DNA of 64,000 nt from Burkholderiales bacterium. Its GTDB lineage: Bacteria > Pseudomonadota > Gammaproteobacteria > Burkholderiales > Burkholderiaceae_C. The notes beneath the pieces are model-generated. The model was not told the DNA's origin and did no database searches. It worked only from the letters and a program-made list of their open reading frames with translations. Position numbers and translations under genes: made by a program. Numbering within the stretch: the stretch's first letter is position 1; the number at the start of each line of letters is the position of its first letter. Where the stretch lies: the NCBI GenBank assembly GCA_016192425.1, contig JACPUE010000056.1, forward strand, positions 39,764 through 103,763, read 5' to 3'. This document shows positions 25,088-33,562 of this stretch, piece by piece.

Positions 25088-25305
25088 GGACAGCCTCCAG
25101 TCAGGGCCCGGCAGGCCCTGGGCCGCACCGGGAAGAACAGCGCCACCTCCCGCACTGGAGCCTGGCGCAACAGCCGCCCAGTGTAGGCCGAGGCCCGGGC
25201 TTTTTCACCTGGGGCGGTGCAATGGGCGCGGGGCCACGCGCAATTTGTCACGCCGCAGCGGCACGCGTGGCGCTGCCCTGCATCCGGCACGGCCCCCTGC
25301 GGCGC

Positions 25306-26226
25306 CTAGCCGCCGCGCAGGCGTTCAATCAGGCCATTGAGGGCGTCGAGCGAGCCGAACTGGATGGCCAGCTCGCCCACGTCCTCCACGCGGCCGGCGC
25401 GCTTGACGCGCTTTTTCACGCGCACCTCCACCTCGGCCATGAGCAGGTCGGACAGTTCCTCTTCCACCCGCCGGATGTCGCGCGACTTTTCCTTCTTGGG
25501 CTTTTGCGGCACCAGGCTGAATTCAGCGCCAATCTTCTTGACCAGCGCTTCGGCCTCGCGCACCGAGAGCTTCTTGGCGGCGATCTGGTTGCCTGCCGTG
25601 ATCTGCGCCGCGCGGTCGAGTGCGAGCAGCGCTCGCGCGTGGCCCATGTCGATATCGCCCGCCATCAGCATGGTCTGCACGGGCTCGGCCAGGTTGAGCA
25701 GGCGCAGCAGGTTGCTGGCAGCGCTGCGCGAGCGGCCCACGGCCTGCGCGGCCTGCTCGTGCGTGAGGCCGAACTCGCGCACCAGGCGCTGCAGTCCCTG
25801 CGCTTCTTCGAGCGGGTTGAGGTCTTCGCGCTGGATGTTCTCGATGAGGGCCATGGCGGCGGCGGCCTCGTTGGGCACCTCGCGCACCAGCACCGGCACC
25901 ACATCCAGCCCAGCCAGGCGCGCGGCACGAAAGCGGCGTTCGCCCGCAATGATTTCGTACTTGCCCGCGTGGGCGCCCTCGGCCAGGCGGCGCACCAGGA
26001 TGGGCTGCATGATGCCCTGGGCCTTGATGCTCTCGGCCAGCTCATACAGCGCGCCCTCATCCATGCGCGTGCGCGGCTGGTACATGCCGGGCACCATGTC
26101 GTCCAGGCGCAGGCTGCTGGGCAGCCCCGCATCGGCGGCCTGCGCCTGCTCTGCCGCCTCGGCCACCTTGGGGCCCAGCAGCGCTTCCAGTCCACGGCCG
26201 AGGCCCTTGGGTTTTTTGGTGACCAT
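25306..26226 (-). CDS. parB: Chromosome partitioning protein ParB
   Basis: 306 residues. MVTKKPKGLGRGLEALLG is the classic ParA-interacting N-terminus; the CTPase/arginine-rich motif GERRFRAARLAG lies near residue 98-109; the HTH that reads parS follows (LTHEQAAQAVGRSRSAASNLLRL). It loads on parS and spreads as a clamp, with ParA moving the origin region. Three parS sites lie 3-6 kb upstream. It is separated from parA by a hydrolase gene and a toxin-antitoxin pair, which is not the usual arrangement. Confidence 0.96.
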   Translation of the reverse strand: MVTKKPKGLGRGLEALLGPKVAEAAEQAQAADAGLPSSLRLDDMVPGMYQPRTRMDEGALYELAESIKAQGIMQPILVRRLAEGAHAGKYEIIAGERRFRAARLAGLDVVPVLVREVPNEAAAAMALIENIQREDLNPLEEAQGLQRLVREFGLTHEQAAQAVGRSRSAASNLLRLLNLAEPVQTMLMAGDIDMGHARALLALDRAAQITAGNQIAAKKLSVREAEALVKKIGAEFSLVPQKPKKEKSRDIRRVEEELSDLLMAEVEVRVKKRVKRAGRVEDVGELAIQFGSLDALNGLIERLRGG

Positions 26227-26227
26227 G

Positions 26228-26533
26228 TCAGATGTCTCTTTCGGTGTAGCCAGTCTGGCGCTGGTGGCGGATGCGCAGCACGCGCACCGCCTCCAGGTGC
26301 GACAGATAACGGTATTTCACGAGGTATCCGCTCTTGCCTCGGTGAAGGATCAGTTCTCGCAGGCCGTCTTTCGTCGGTCGCCCGATGCCGGGTTGGTAGG
26401 TCAGCACTTGCAGACCTTGCAGCACAAACGCCAGCAGCTCGGGAGCCGTCGGGTCGTCTTGGGCCCACAGAAAATCCACCAGCGCTTCCAGATCGATCCA
26501 GGCGTCTTCGGCCAGTTGTACGGTGACGGGCAT
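26228..26533 (-). CDS. RelE/ParE-type toxin
   Basis: 101 residues. RelE/ParE fold: VQLAEDAWIDLEALVDFL, QPGIGRPTKDGLRELIL, GYLVKYRYLSHLEAVRVLRIRHQRQ, the last being the typical RxLxxxHxR end of ParE-like toxins. The ATG at 26533 overlaps the antitoxin stop in TGATG, so the two are translationally coupled. It ends 1 base before parB starts. Target (gyrase for ParE, ribosome-bound mRNA for RelE) cannot be told from sequence. Confidence 0.85.
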   Translation of the reverse strand: MPVTVQLAEDAWIDLEALVDFLWAQDDPTAPELLAFVLQGLQVLTYQPGIGRPTKDGLRELILHRGKSGYLVKYRYLSHLEAVRVLRIRHQRQTGYTERDI

Positions 26534-26823
26534 CAACGCACCACAGGCCGCAGAGGCGGACGCACGGGGCGCTCGCCCCGTGCGCGCGCTTCGAAATAGG
26601 CCGTCACGTCGGCCAGGTCATAGCCGCCGCGCGCGAGCATGTCCTGCTCCGCTGCCAGCGCATCCTGCGTGAACTGCTCACGTTGCCGCGCCCGCTCGGC
26701 CGCATCGGCCAAGGTCTGCACCATGTAAGCATGGCTGGAGACGCCCTGCTTGCGCGCGTCTTCGTCGATCGCCGCCTTGAGTTCGGCGGGCAGTTTCAGG
26801 CTGGTGGCGATGGTGGGGGGCAT
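26533..26823 (-). CDS. Antitoxin of the ParE/RelE-type module
   Basis: 96 residues. TSLKLPAELKAAIDEDARKQGVSSHAYMVQTL is a ribbon-helix-helix DNA-binding N-terminus (CopG/Arc type); the rest is a helical toxin-wrapping arm rich in Glu/Arg/Ala. GGAGGCTC precedes the ATG at 26823. RHH antitoxins usually repress their own promoter with the toxin. It sits within the parAB locus. Confidence 0.85.
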   Translation of the reverse strand: MPPTIATSLKLPAELKAAIDEDARKQGVSSHAYMVQTLADAAERARQREQFTQDALAAEQDMLARGGYDLADVTAYFEARARGERPVRPPLRPVVR

Positions 26824-26842
26824 GGGAGGCTCCTTTGGGTAG

Positions 26843-27421
26843 TCAGACTTGACTACTTTGTGAGGAATTATGCGCCGCCTGGTTGGCTGTGCCCAGTGCT
26901 TCGAGCAGCGCCAGCCCCTCAGGCCACGCGCCCAATCCGGACTCAGCATTGATATGCCCGCGCTCACCCGCGTCGATGAAGCGTGCGCCCCAGTCGCTGG
27001 CCAGGGCCTGGGCGCGCTCGAAGCGGCAGTAGGGATCGTTGCGGCTGCCCACCAGCACGGCCGGGAACAGCAGGCGCTGGCGCGCGATGGGCGCCCAGCC
27101 GGGAATCCAGCCCGCCACGTCGGGCTGCTCCACGTCGCCCGGCGCCACGAGCAGCGCGCCGCGCACCTTGGCCGTGTGGCGCGAGTGCGCCGCCCACCAG
27201 GCAGTGAGGATGCAGCCCAGGCTGTGGGCGGCCAGCACCACGGGCACGGGGCTGTCGGCCACCACTTCGTCCAGGCGCGCGGACCAGTCGCCGCGCAGCG
27301 GGCGCATCCAGTCGTGCTGCTCCACGCGCTGGTAGCCGTGCAGGCGCTCCCACTCGGTCTGCCAGTGGCCGGGGCCCGAGTTCTGCCAGCCGGGCAGCAA
27401 CAACACCTGGGGAATTTGCAT
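26843..27421 (-). CDS. RBBP9/YdeN-type serine hydrolase
   Basis: 192 residues. Small alpha/beta hydrolase of the RBBP9/YdeN family: LLLPGWQNSGPGHWQTEWE at the N-terminus, nucleophile AAHSLGC, acid in VGSRNDPYC, and histidine in GERGHINAESGLG. The substrate is unknown. It lies between parA and the toxin-antitoxin pair on the same strand. Its start codon overlaps the first base of a family A repeat. Confidence 0.88.
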   Translation of the reverse strand: MQIPQVLLLPGWQNSGPGHWQTEWERLHGYQRVEQHDWMRPLRGDWSARLDEVVADSPVPVVLAAHSLGCILTAWWAAHSRHTAKVRGALLVAPGDVEQPDVAGWIPGWAPIARQRLLFPAVLVGSRNDPYCRFERAQALASDWGARFIDAGERGHINAESGLGAWPEGLALLEALGTANQAAHNSSQSSQV

Positions 27422-27470
27422 GCTATGAATTTAATAGCTATTAGCGCTTGTCCATCAAGCGCCAGAGGCC
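27421..27470 (+). repeat. Family A dispersed repeat, full copy at the end of parA
   Basis: TGCTATGAATTTAATAGCTA, then TTAGCGCTTG and CAAGCGCCAGAGGCC, giving a GCGCTTG/CAAGCGC stem. The parA stop (27455) lies inside it, so the last few ParA residues are encoded by the repeat. Confidence 0.65.
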
Positions 27471-28264
27471 GATTTGGCTTGAACCTTGGGTGTCCCCATG
27501 CGCTGCACGCGGGCCACCATTTCCTGGGCAAACTCCACGAAGGCCTGGCTGCCCTTGGCCGATGGGTCGAACACCACGCCGGGCAGGCCGTAGCTGGGCG
27601 CTTCGGCCAGGCGCACGTTGCGCGGGATCATGGTGTCGAACACCTTGTCGCCGAAGTGGTCCTTGAGCTGCTCGCTCACCTGCTGCTGCAGCGTGATGCG
27701 CGGGTCGAACATCACGCGCAGCAGGCCGATGATCTGCAGGTCGGCGTTGAGGTTGGCATGTACCTGCTTGATGGTGTTGACCAGGTCGGTCAGCCCCTCC
27801 AGCGCAAAGTACTCGCACTGCATGGGCACGATGACGCCGTGCGCGCTGCACAGGCCGTTGAGGGTGAGCATGCTCAGGGACGGCGGGCAGTCGATGAGCA
27901 CGAAGTCAAAGTCGCCGTCGGCCTGCGCCAGCGCCGCCTTGAGGCGCTTGTCGCGCTGCTCCAGCGCCACCAGTTCGACCTCGGCACCGGCCAGCTCGCG
28001 GTTGGCGCCCAGCACCCAGTAGCCGCATTTGTCGGACAGCACCGCCGCCTCTTTCACCGAGGCGGATTCGAGCAGCACGTCGTACACCGACAGCTCCAGG
28101 CCGCGCTTGTCCACACCCGAGCCCATGGTGGCGTTGCCCTGCGGATCCAGGTCCACCATCAGCACGCGCTGGCCGATCTTGGCCAGGCCTGCGGCAAGGT
28201 TGACGGTGGTGGTGGTTTTGCCAACGCCACCTTTCTGATTGGCAACGCAGAATATTTTGGCCAT
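27455..28264 (-). CDS. parA: Chromosome partitioning ATPase ParA
   Basis: 269 residues. MAKIFCVANQKGGVGKTTTT carries the deviant Walker A motif, DLDPQGNATMGSGV the switch I region, and DCPPSLSMLT the Walker B. It binds the nucleoid and is released by ParB bound at parS. The ATG at 28264 is chosen; an upstream in-frame start adds 17 residues of no known use. The extreme C-terminus is encoded by a dispersed repeat. Part of a minus-strand run from mnmG. Confidence 0.96.
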   Translation of the reverse strand: MAKIFCVANQKGGVGKTTTTVNLAAGLAKIGQRVLMVDLDPQGNATMGSGVDKRGLELSVYDVLLESASVKEAAVLSDKCGYWVLGANRELAGAEVELVALEQRDKRLKAALAQADGDFDFVLIDCPPSLSMLTLNGLCSAHGVIVPMQCEYFALEGLTDLVNTIKQVHANLNADLQIIGLLRVMFDPRITLQQQVSEQLKDHFGDKVFDTMIPRNVRLAEAPSYGLPGVVFDPSAKGSQAFVEFAQEMVARVQRMGTPKVQAKSASGA

Positions 28265-28286
28265 GGGATGCTGTGGTGAGGGTTTT

Positions 28287-28901
28287 TTATTTGGAGATGG
28301 CCAGCTTGACGCCAAAGCCGATCAGAAAGACACCTGCCAGCTTTTCGAGCACCCGGGCGATGGTGGGGTTGGCACGCATGCGCTCGGCTAGGTGGTGGGT
28401 GAGCAGCACCACGACCAGGCCATACAAGAAGGTGAGCATGGCGATGGTGGCCGCCATCACACCAAAGGTCAGCATGCCCTGATGGCGCGCCGGATCCACG
28501 AACAGCGGGAAGAACGCCATGTAAAAGACGATGGCCTTGGGGTTGAGCAAGGTGATGAACGCGGCCTGCTTGAAGTAGTGGCGCGGCTCGATGTGCAGCA
28601 CGGGCTTGGCACCGGGCTTGGCCGTCAGCATCCTGAACCCCAGCCATGCGAGGTAGGCAGCGCCCAGCCACTGCACGGCGTGGAAAGCCGCCGGGTAGGC
28701 TGCCAGCAAGGCCGCCACACCGGCCACCGCCGCCCACATCAGCACCTGGTCCCCGGCAATCACACCCAGGGTGGCCGCCAGCCCGCCGCGCACTCCACCC
28801 TTGCCGGTAGAGGTGATGAGCGCCAGATTGCCCGGCCCTGGAATGGCCAGAAACAACACGATGGCAGCCACGAAGGCGCCGTAGTCTGCAATGCCGAACA
28901 T
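28287..28901 (-). CDS. LysE/RhtB family exporter
   Basis: 204 residues with about six membrane helices. The GPGNLALITSTGKGGVRGGL segment after the first helix is the signature of LysE/RhtB amino-acid exporters. The exported solute is unknown. It lies 22 bases before parA, in the same transcription direction, and 3 bases after the small membrane protein gene upstream. Confidence 0.88.
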   Translation of the reverse strand: MFGIADYGAFVAAIVLFLAIPGPGNLALITSTGKGGVRGGLAATLGVIAGDQVLMWAAVAGVAALLAAYPAAFHAVQWLGAAYLAWLGFRMLTAKPGAKPVLHIEPRHYFKQAAFITLLNPKAIVFYMAFFPLFVDPARHQGMLTFGVMAATIAMLTFLYGLVVVLLTHHLAERMRANPTIARVLEKLAGVFLIGFGVKLAISK

Positions 28902-28904
28902 GAT

Positions 28905-29429
28905 TCAGCCTCCTGTCTGTGTGCACTTTTCTCGGAATAATTTCAGGGGAATATCGCCCAATCCACTCACGCGGTCGCCCCGAAAGGTGGTGGAGTACCG
29001 CGCGTCGGCAGAAACGCCTTCAAAGAAGACTACGGCACCGTCGCCACGATCCTCTCCCTCTTTCGGATAGTAGCTCGCCGATGGGTATTCGTCGCCCACC
29101 TGGTACTGCAACCGCGCCCCTGGATCACGCTTGAGGATTTCCGCCACAACCGCCTTCCTGCGTCCATCGGCAGCCGCCTCGAATCGGGTGATGATGATGG
29201 CGGAGGCTCGTTCAATCTGCTGCTCCAGCGGTAAATCGTACAGCGGGGTTTGCTTGCCACGAGCTTCCTGCATTCCGCCGGGCGCGCCCAGCACAGGTGC
29301 GCCACCCCAATAGATGGTTCGCCCCTCCGGTGGCACCATCAGCACATAGGCGAGAAACCACCCCAGCAACGCGACTGCCACGAAAAAGCCTGCGCCAAAC
29401 ACAAGCCCATTGAAGAATTTTTGCAGCAT
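28905..29429 (-). CDS. Single-pass membrane protein of unknown function
   Basis: 174 residues from the ATG at 29429. One N-terminal hydrophobic helix (GLVFGAGFFVAVALLGWFLAY) is followed by a soluble domain of ~140 residues, probably periplasmic, with YYPKEGEDRGDGAVVFFEG and RGDRVSGLGDIPLKLFREKC. I do not recognise the family. It lies between rsmG and the LysE gene, in the same direction. Confidence 0.7.
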   Translation of the reverse strand: MLQKFFNGLVFGAGFFVAVALLGWFLAYVLMVPPEGRTIYWGGAPVLGAPGGMQEARGKQTPLYDLPLEQQIERASAIIITRFEAAADGRRKAVVAEILKRDPGARLQYQVGDEYPSASYYPKEGEDRGDGAVVFFEGVSADARYSTTFRGDRVSGLGDIPLKLFREKCTQTGG

Positions 29430-29478
29430 GCGCCCCGCCCTCTTCCGTCGATACAAGGTGCCGAGTGTAATCGGCCCC

Positions 29479-30147
29479 TCAAGCACTCAGCCGCCGCATC
29501 CAGACAATACAACGCTCGGCACCCAACCCCGGCACCTGGAGTGGTTCCACGTGAAACACCTGCACATCACTGGGCAAGGCCGCCAGTTCGTCCTGGGGGT
29601 GCTTGCCCTTCATGGCCAGCCACACCCCATGGGGTGCGAGCGCGCTGTGCGACCAGGCGGTGAAGTCCGGCAGCGAAGCGAAGGCGCGGCAGCTCACTAC
29701 GTCAAACGGCCCCGCCAGGCTCTCGACCCGTGCATGGATGCCATGCAGGTTGGGCAAGCGCAGTGCGGCAGCGGCCTGCTGGATGAAGGCGGCCTTCTTG
29801 GCCACGGTGTCCACGCAGCTTACATCCACGCCGGGGCAGCAGATGGCGAACACCACGCCGGGCAGGCCACCGCCTGAGCCCACGTCGAGCAAACGCACGG
29901 GCGCAACCAGCCCGGCCTGCGCGATATGGCGGCGCAGCGGCGGCACAGCGGCCAGGCTGTCGAGCAGGTGGTGGGTCAGCATCTCCTGCGGGTCGCGCAC
30001 CGCCGTGAGGTTGTACACCTTGTTCCATTTCTGCAGCAGCGCTAGGAAGTCCATAAGCTGCCGCACCTGTTGCTCGGCAAGCGATAAACCCAGAGCTTCA
30101 GCCCCGGAACGCAGCGATGTTTCCACCGCGAGTGTCTCAATTGCCAT
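29479..30147 (-). CDS. rsmG: 16S rRNA (guanine-527-N7)-methyltransferase RsmG
   Basis: 222 residues. Methylates G527 of 16S rRNA with SAM. NLTAVRDPQEMLTHHLLDSLA and LLDVGSGGGLPGVVFAI are the family's N-terminal and SAM motifs; VVSCRAFASLPDF follows. The ATG at 30147 overlaps the end of the HhH gene by 11 bases. A degenerate parS site lies near the 3' end of the gene at 29543. In the classic mnmG-rsmG-parA-parB order. Confidence 0.95.
   Translation of the reverse strand: MAIETLAVETSLRSGAEALGLSLAEQQVRQLMDFLALLQKWNKVYNLTAVRDPQEMLTHHLLDSLAAVPPLRRHIAQAGLVAPVRLLDVGSGGGLPGVVFAICCPGVDVSCVDTVAKKAAFIQQAAAALRLPNLHGIHARVESLAGPFDVVSCRAFASLPDFTAWSHSALAPHGVWLAMKGKHPQDELAALPSDVQVFHVEPLQVPGLGAERCIVWMRRLSA
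29543..29558. promoter_or_regulatory. parS site, 14/16 match
   Basis: GGTTCCACGTGAAACA against the parS consensus TGTTTCACGTGAAACA; two mismatches in the left arm. It lies in the coding region of rsmG. Confidence 0.75.
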
Positions 30148-30379
30148 GGTGAGACCGTGCAAGTGCCAACGCGGCACCAATGGCAGTCCGTGCCTGGGGG
30201 CTGTTTTTCCAACAACTGGATCCCGTCAGGCGCGCACCCGCCTCCAGAATATCCAGCGCATTGGCCTTGGCCAGCTGTGCGAGCGAGATGTAGCCCATCT
30301 GCTCCAGGCGCGCCACCACTGTCGGCCCTACGCCCTTGCAGGCAAGCAAGGCCTGGCGCTCATTCAGCGGAAACTGCAT
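30137..30379 (-). CDS. Small helix-hairpin-helix protein
   Basis: 80 residues. [33 protein letters not shown] is a helix-hairpin-helix (GVGP hairpin), usually a non-specific DNA-binding motif; [18 protein letters not shown] follows. GAGGAGGAGC precedes the ATG at 30379. It overlaps the end of mnmG by 20 bases and the start of rsmG by 11, so all three should be translated as one unit. Function unknown. Confidence 0.8.
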   Translation of the reverse strand: MQFPLNERQALLACKGVGPTVVARLEQMGYISLAQLAKANALDILEAGARLTGSSCWKNSPQARTAIGAALALARSHHGN

Positions 30380-32348
30380 GTTGCTCCTCCTCGTTCCGTG
30401 TGAATCCTTTGAAGCCACCCTTCTTGAGGTGCACCATCAGCAGCGAAATGGCCGCAGGCGTGACCCCCGAAATGCGCGAGGCCTGGCCCAGGGTTTCGGG
30501 CCGGTGCTTTTGCAGTTTTTGCCGCACCTCGATGGACAGTGCCGTGACCTGCAGGTAGTCCAGGTCGTCCGGCAGGCGCAGTTTTTCCAGATGGGCGGCG
30601 CGCTGCACCTCGTCCTTCTGGCGGTCGATGTAGCCCGCGTACTTGGCGGCGATTTCCACCTGCTCAACCACCGGGCCGCTCAGATCACCCAGCGTTTCAC
30701 GTGAAACATCGCCCGACGCGTACTTGCCGCCGTCCAGCGACATGAGCTGTTCGTAACTGACCCCGGGGCGGCGCAGCAGGTCGAACAGGTGGTATTCATG
30801 TTCGATGGCCTTGCCCAGCACGCGTTCGGCCTCGGCGGCATCGAGAATGCGTGGGTTCACCCAGGTGGATTTGAGGCGCTCGGTCTCGCGCGCCACGGCA
30901 TCGCGCTTGCGGCTGAAGGCGTCCCAGCGCGCATCGTCCACCAGCCCCATGGAGCGGCCCTGCTCGGTCAGGCGCATGTCGGCGTTGTCCTCACGCAGCT
31001 GCAGGCGGAACTCCGCGCGGCTGGTGAACATGCGGTAGGGCTCGGTCACGCCCTTGGTGATGAGGTCGTCCACCAGCACGCCCAGGTAGGCCTCGTCGCG
31101 CGCGGGCACCCAGGCATCCTGGCCCCGGCATTGCAGCGCGGCATTGAGCCCCGCAAACAGGCCCTGGGCCGCGGCCTCTTCGTAGCCCGTGGTGCCGTTG
31201 ATCTGCCCGGCAAAGAACAGGCCCTGGATCTGGCGCGTCTCGAAGCTGCTCTTGAGCGCGCGCGGGTCGAAGTAGTCGTACTCGATGGCGTAGCCGGGGC
31301 GCAGGATGTGGGCGTTTTCCAGGCCGCGCATAGAACGCACCAGCGCGTACTGGATGTCGAACGGCAGGCTGGTGCTGATGCCGTTGGGGTAGAACTCGTG
31401 CGTGGTCAACCCTTCGGGTTCCAGGAAGATCTGGTGGCTGTCCTTGTCGGCAAAGCGGTTGATTTTGTCTTCCACGCTGGGGCAGTAGCGCGGGCCCACA
31501 CCCTCGATCTTGCCGGTGAACATGGGGCTGCGGTCAAAGCCGCTGCGGATGATGGCGTGCGTGCGCTCGTTGGTGTGGGTGATCCAGCAAGGCATCTGGC
31601 GCGGATGCATGGCCGTGCTGCCCAGAAAGCTGAACACCGGCACCTGGCCCTCGTTCACCCCGCCGGGCATGCCGTCGCCGGGCTGCTCGGTGCACTGGCT
31701 GAAGTCGATGCTGCGCCCATCGATACGCGGCGGCGTGCCGGTCTTGAGCCGCCCTTGCGGGAGCTTGAGCTCCTTGAGCCGTGCTGACAGCGACACCGCG
31801 GGCGGATCCCCCGCCCTGCCCGCTGCGTAATGGTTCAGACCCACATGGATCTTGCCGTCCAGAAAGGTGCCCGCCGTCAGCACCACGGCGCGGCTGCGAA
31901 AGCGCACGCCCACCTGCGTGACGGCGCCCACCACGCGCTCGCCAGAACCCGTGGACTCAACCATCAGGTCATCCACCGCCTGCTGGAACAGCCACAGGTT
32001 GGGCTGGTTCTCCAGCATGCGGCGGATGGCAGCCTTGTAGAGGATGCGGTCGGCCTGCGCGCGCGTGGCGCGCACCGCCGGGCCCTTGCTGCTGTTGAGA
32101 ATGCGGAACTGGATGCCGCCCTCGTCCGTGGCCAGCGCCATGGCGCCGCCCAGGGCGTCCACCTCTTTCACCAGGTGCCCCTTGCCGATACCGCCGATGC
32201 TGGGATTGCAGCTCATCTGCCCCAGCGTCTCGATGTTGTGCGTGAGCAGCAGCGTCTTGCAGCCCATGCGCGCTGCGGCCAGCGCAGCCTCGGTGCCGGC
32301 ATGGCCTCCGCCTACGACGATGACATCAAATTCCTGGGGGTACAGCAT
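30360..32348 (-). CDS. mnmG: tRNA uridine-5-carboxymethylaminomethyl synthesis enzyme MnmG
   Basis: 662 residues. FAD protein that, with MnmE, makes cmnm5U34 in tRNAs. [22 protein letters not shown] is the FAD site, and [23 protein letters not shown] and [11 protein letters not shown] are MnmG signatures. The ATG at 32348 has GGAG 6 bases upstream; an in-frame upstream start at 32498 would run through a parS site and is rejected. A second parS lies inside the gene (30693). Confidence 0.97.
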   Translation of the reverse strand: MLYPQEFDVIVVGGGHAGTEAALAAARMGCKTLLLTHNIETLGQMSCNPSIGGIGKGHLVKEVDALGGAMALATDEGGIQFRILNSSKGPAVRATRAQADRILYKAAIRRMLENQPNLWLFQQAVDDLMVESTGSGERVVGAVTQVGVRFRSRAVVLTAGTFLDGKIHVGLNHYAAGRAGDPPAVSLSARLKELKLPQGRLKTGTPPRIDGRSIDFSQCTEQPGDGMPGGVNEGQVPVFSFLGSTAMHPRQMPCWITHTNERTHAIIRSGFDRSPMFTGKIEGVGPRYCPSVEDKINRFADKDSHQIFLEPEGLTTHEFYPNGISTSLPFDIQYALVRSMRGLENAHILRPGYAIEYDYFDPRALKSSFETRQIQGLFFAGQINGTTGYEEAAAQGLFAGLNAALQCRGQDAWVPARDEAYLGVLVDDLITKGVTEPYRMFTSRAEFRLQLREDNADMRLTEQGRSMGLVDDARWDAFSRKRDAVARETERLKSTWVNPRILDAAEAERVLGKAIEHEYHLFDLLRRPGVSYEQLMSLDGGKYASGDVSRETLGDLSGPVVEQVEIAAKYAGYIDRQKDEVQRAAHLEKLRLPDDLDYLQVTALSIEVRQKLQKHRPETLGQASRISGVTPAAISLLMVHLKKGGFKGFTRNEEEQHAVSAE
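30693..30708. promoter_or_regulatory. parS site, 15/16 match
   Basis: CGTTTCACGTGAAACA, one mismatch from TGTTTCACGTGAAACA. It lies in mnmG, where it codes for part of a ..DVSRET.. stretch. Confidence 0.9.
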
Positions 32349-32481
32349 GAAAAACTCCGGGGCCGCAGAGCCAGCCTGTGGGCTGCGGCAAGGCAAAGGA
32401 TGGCCCGGCAACGGCGCGCGGGCAAGGGGGCGATTTTCCCACCTTTGCCACCACCCTGCCGCGCCCCTGCATACCTCCGCC

Positions 32482-32497
32482 TGTTTCACGTGAAACA
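32482..32497. promoter_or_regulatory. parS site, perfect
   Basis: TGTTTCACGTGAAACA is an exact consensus palindrome. It lies upstream of mnmG, in the divergent intergenic region shared with the FMN reductase gene. It is the strongest of three sites within 3 kb and 4-7 kb from parA/parB. Confidence 0.97.
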
Positions 32498-32566
32498 ACG
32501 CTTCCGCAGCCAGGGTTTTGGCCCATTTGCAGGATGCCTGCAGGCTGGCTGTGCTCCAATGTGCGG

Positions 32567-33151
32567 ATGACTTCCCTCCTCATTTTTGCGGGCAGCACCC
32601 GCCAGCAATCCTTCAACCGCCGCCTGGCCCGCGTGGCCGCTGACCTGGGCCGCGAGGCCGGCGCCCAGGTCACGCTGCTGGAACTGGGCGACCTGGACAT
32701 ACCGCTCTACAACGCCGACCTGGAGGCGCGCGGCACCCCGGCCGACGTGCTGCGCCTCAAGGAGGTGCTGCACACGCACCCCGCCTGGATCATCTGCTCG
32801 CCCGAATACAACGGCAGCTACACCGCGCTGCTGAAGAACACCATCGACTGGGCGTCCAGCCCCGTCAAGGGCGACCCGGTCTGGCAGGACGGCACGCGCG
32901 CCTTCCGGGGCAAGGTGGTGGGCATGCTCAGCGCATCGCCCGGTGCCCTGGGCGGCCTGCGCTCGCAAAGCCATCTGGCGCCACTGCTCACCAACCTGGA
33001 ATGCTGGCTCGCTCCCAGGGTGTTCGCACTGGGCCAGGCAGGTGACGCTTTTGACGAGCAGGGCCAGCTCGTGCAAGAGGCCCAGCGCGAGCGCGTGCGC
33101 GCCGTGGTCGAACAGGTGCTGTGGGCGGCACAACGGCTGCAGGATGCCTGA
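32567..33151 (+). CDS. NADPH-dependent FMN reductase
   Basis: 194 residues. Flavodoxin-like fold of the NAD(P)H:FMN/quinone/azo reductase family: [18 protein letters not shown] is the FMN phosphate site, and [21 protein letters not shown] is the conserved isoalloxazine loop. The ATG at 32567 is chosen because sequence before it includes the mnmG promoter region and a parS. Substrate not known; possible quinone or flavin reduction in stress defence. Confidence 0.9.
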   Translation: MTSLLIFAGSTRQQSFNRRLARVAADLGREAGAQVTLLELGDLDIPLYNADLEARGTPADVLRLKEVLHTHPAWIICSPEYNGSYTALLKNTIDWASSPVKGDPVWQDGTRAFRGKVVGMLSASPGALGGLRSQSHLAPLLTNLECWLAPRVFALGQAGDAFDEQGQLVQEAQRERVRAVVEQVLWAAQRLQDA

Positions 33152-33181
33152 GGCGCCCTGCCACACCCTGCGCCAAACACC

Positions 33182-33442
33182 ATGGACTGCCGCCCCGGCT
33201 GCGGCGCGTGCTGCACCGCGCCCTCCATCAGCTCGCCCATCCCCGGCATGCCCCTGGGCAAACCGGCCGGGGTGCGCTGCGTGCAACTGGGCGAGGATGA
33301 GCGCTGCCGCATCTTCGGCCACCCCGCGCGCCCGGCAGTGTGCGCACAGCTCCAGCCTTCGGCAGAGATGTGCGGCAACACGCACGTGCAGGCCATGCAT
33401 TTCCTCACCCGGCTGGAGCAACTGACCCAACCCGGGGCATGA
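33182..33442 (+). CDS. YkgJ-family cysteine cluster protein
   Basis: 86 residues. [19 protein letters not shown] and the later C-V, C-R, C-A and C-G cysteines fit the small YkgJ/CxxCxxCC zinc or iron-sulfur family. [15 protein letters not shown] is typical of its short members. It follows the FMN reductase by 30 bases, in the same direction. Function unknown. Confidence 0.82.
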   Translation: MDCRPGCGACCTAPSISSPIPGMPLGKPAGVRCVQLGEDERCRIFGHPARPAVCAQLQPSAEMCGNTHVQAMHFLTRLEQLTQPGA

Positions 33443-33562
33443 ACCCCTGCGCTGGCAGTGCCTTGCAGGTGGCCCCTTGGCCGCTGGCTGAAAGTGCTAA
33501 TTAGAGCGAAACACTACACTAGGATGGCAGATTGTTCTCTTCACCCACCACAGGACTGCACC

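Noticed and set aside
32349..32498. MnmG start at 32498
   Set aside because: It would translate a perfect parS site and 50 atypical residues; the ATG at 32348 has a ribosome site and gives the family N-terminus.
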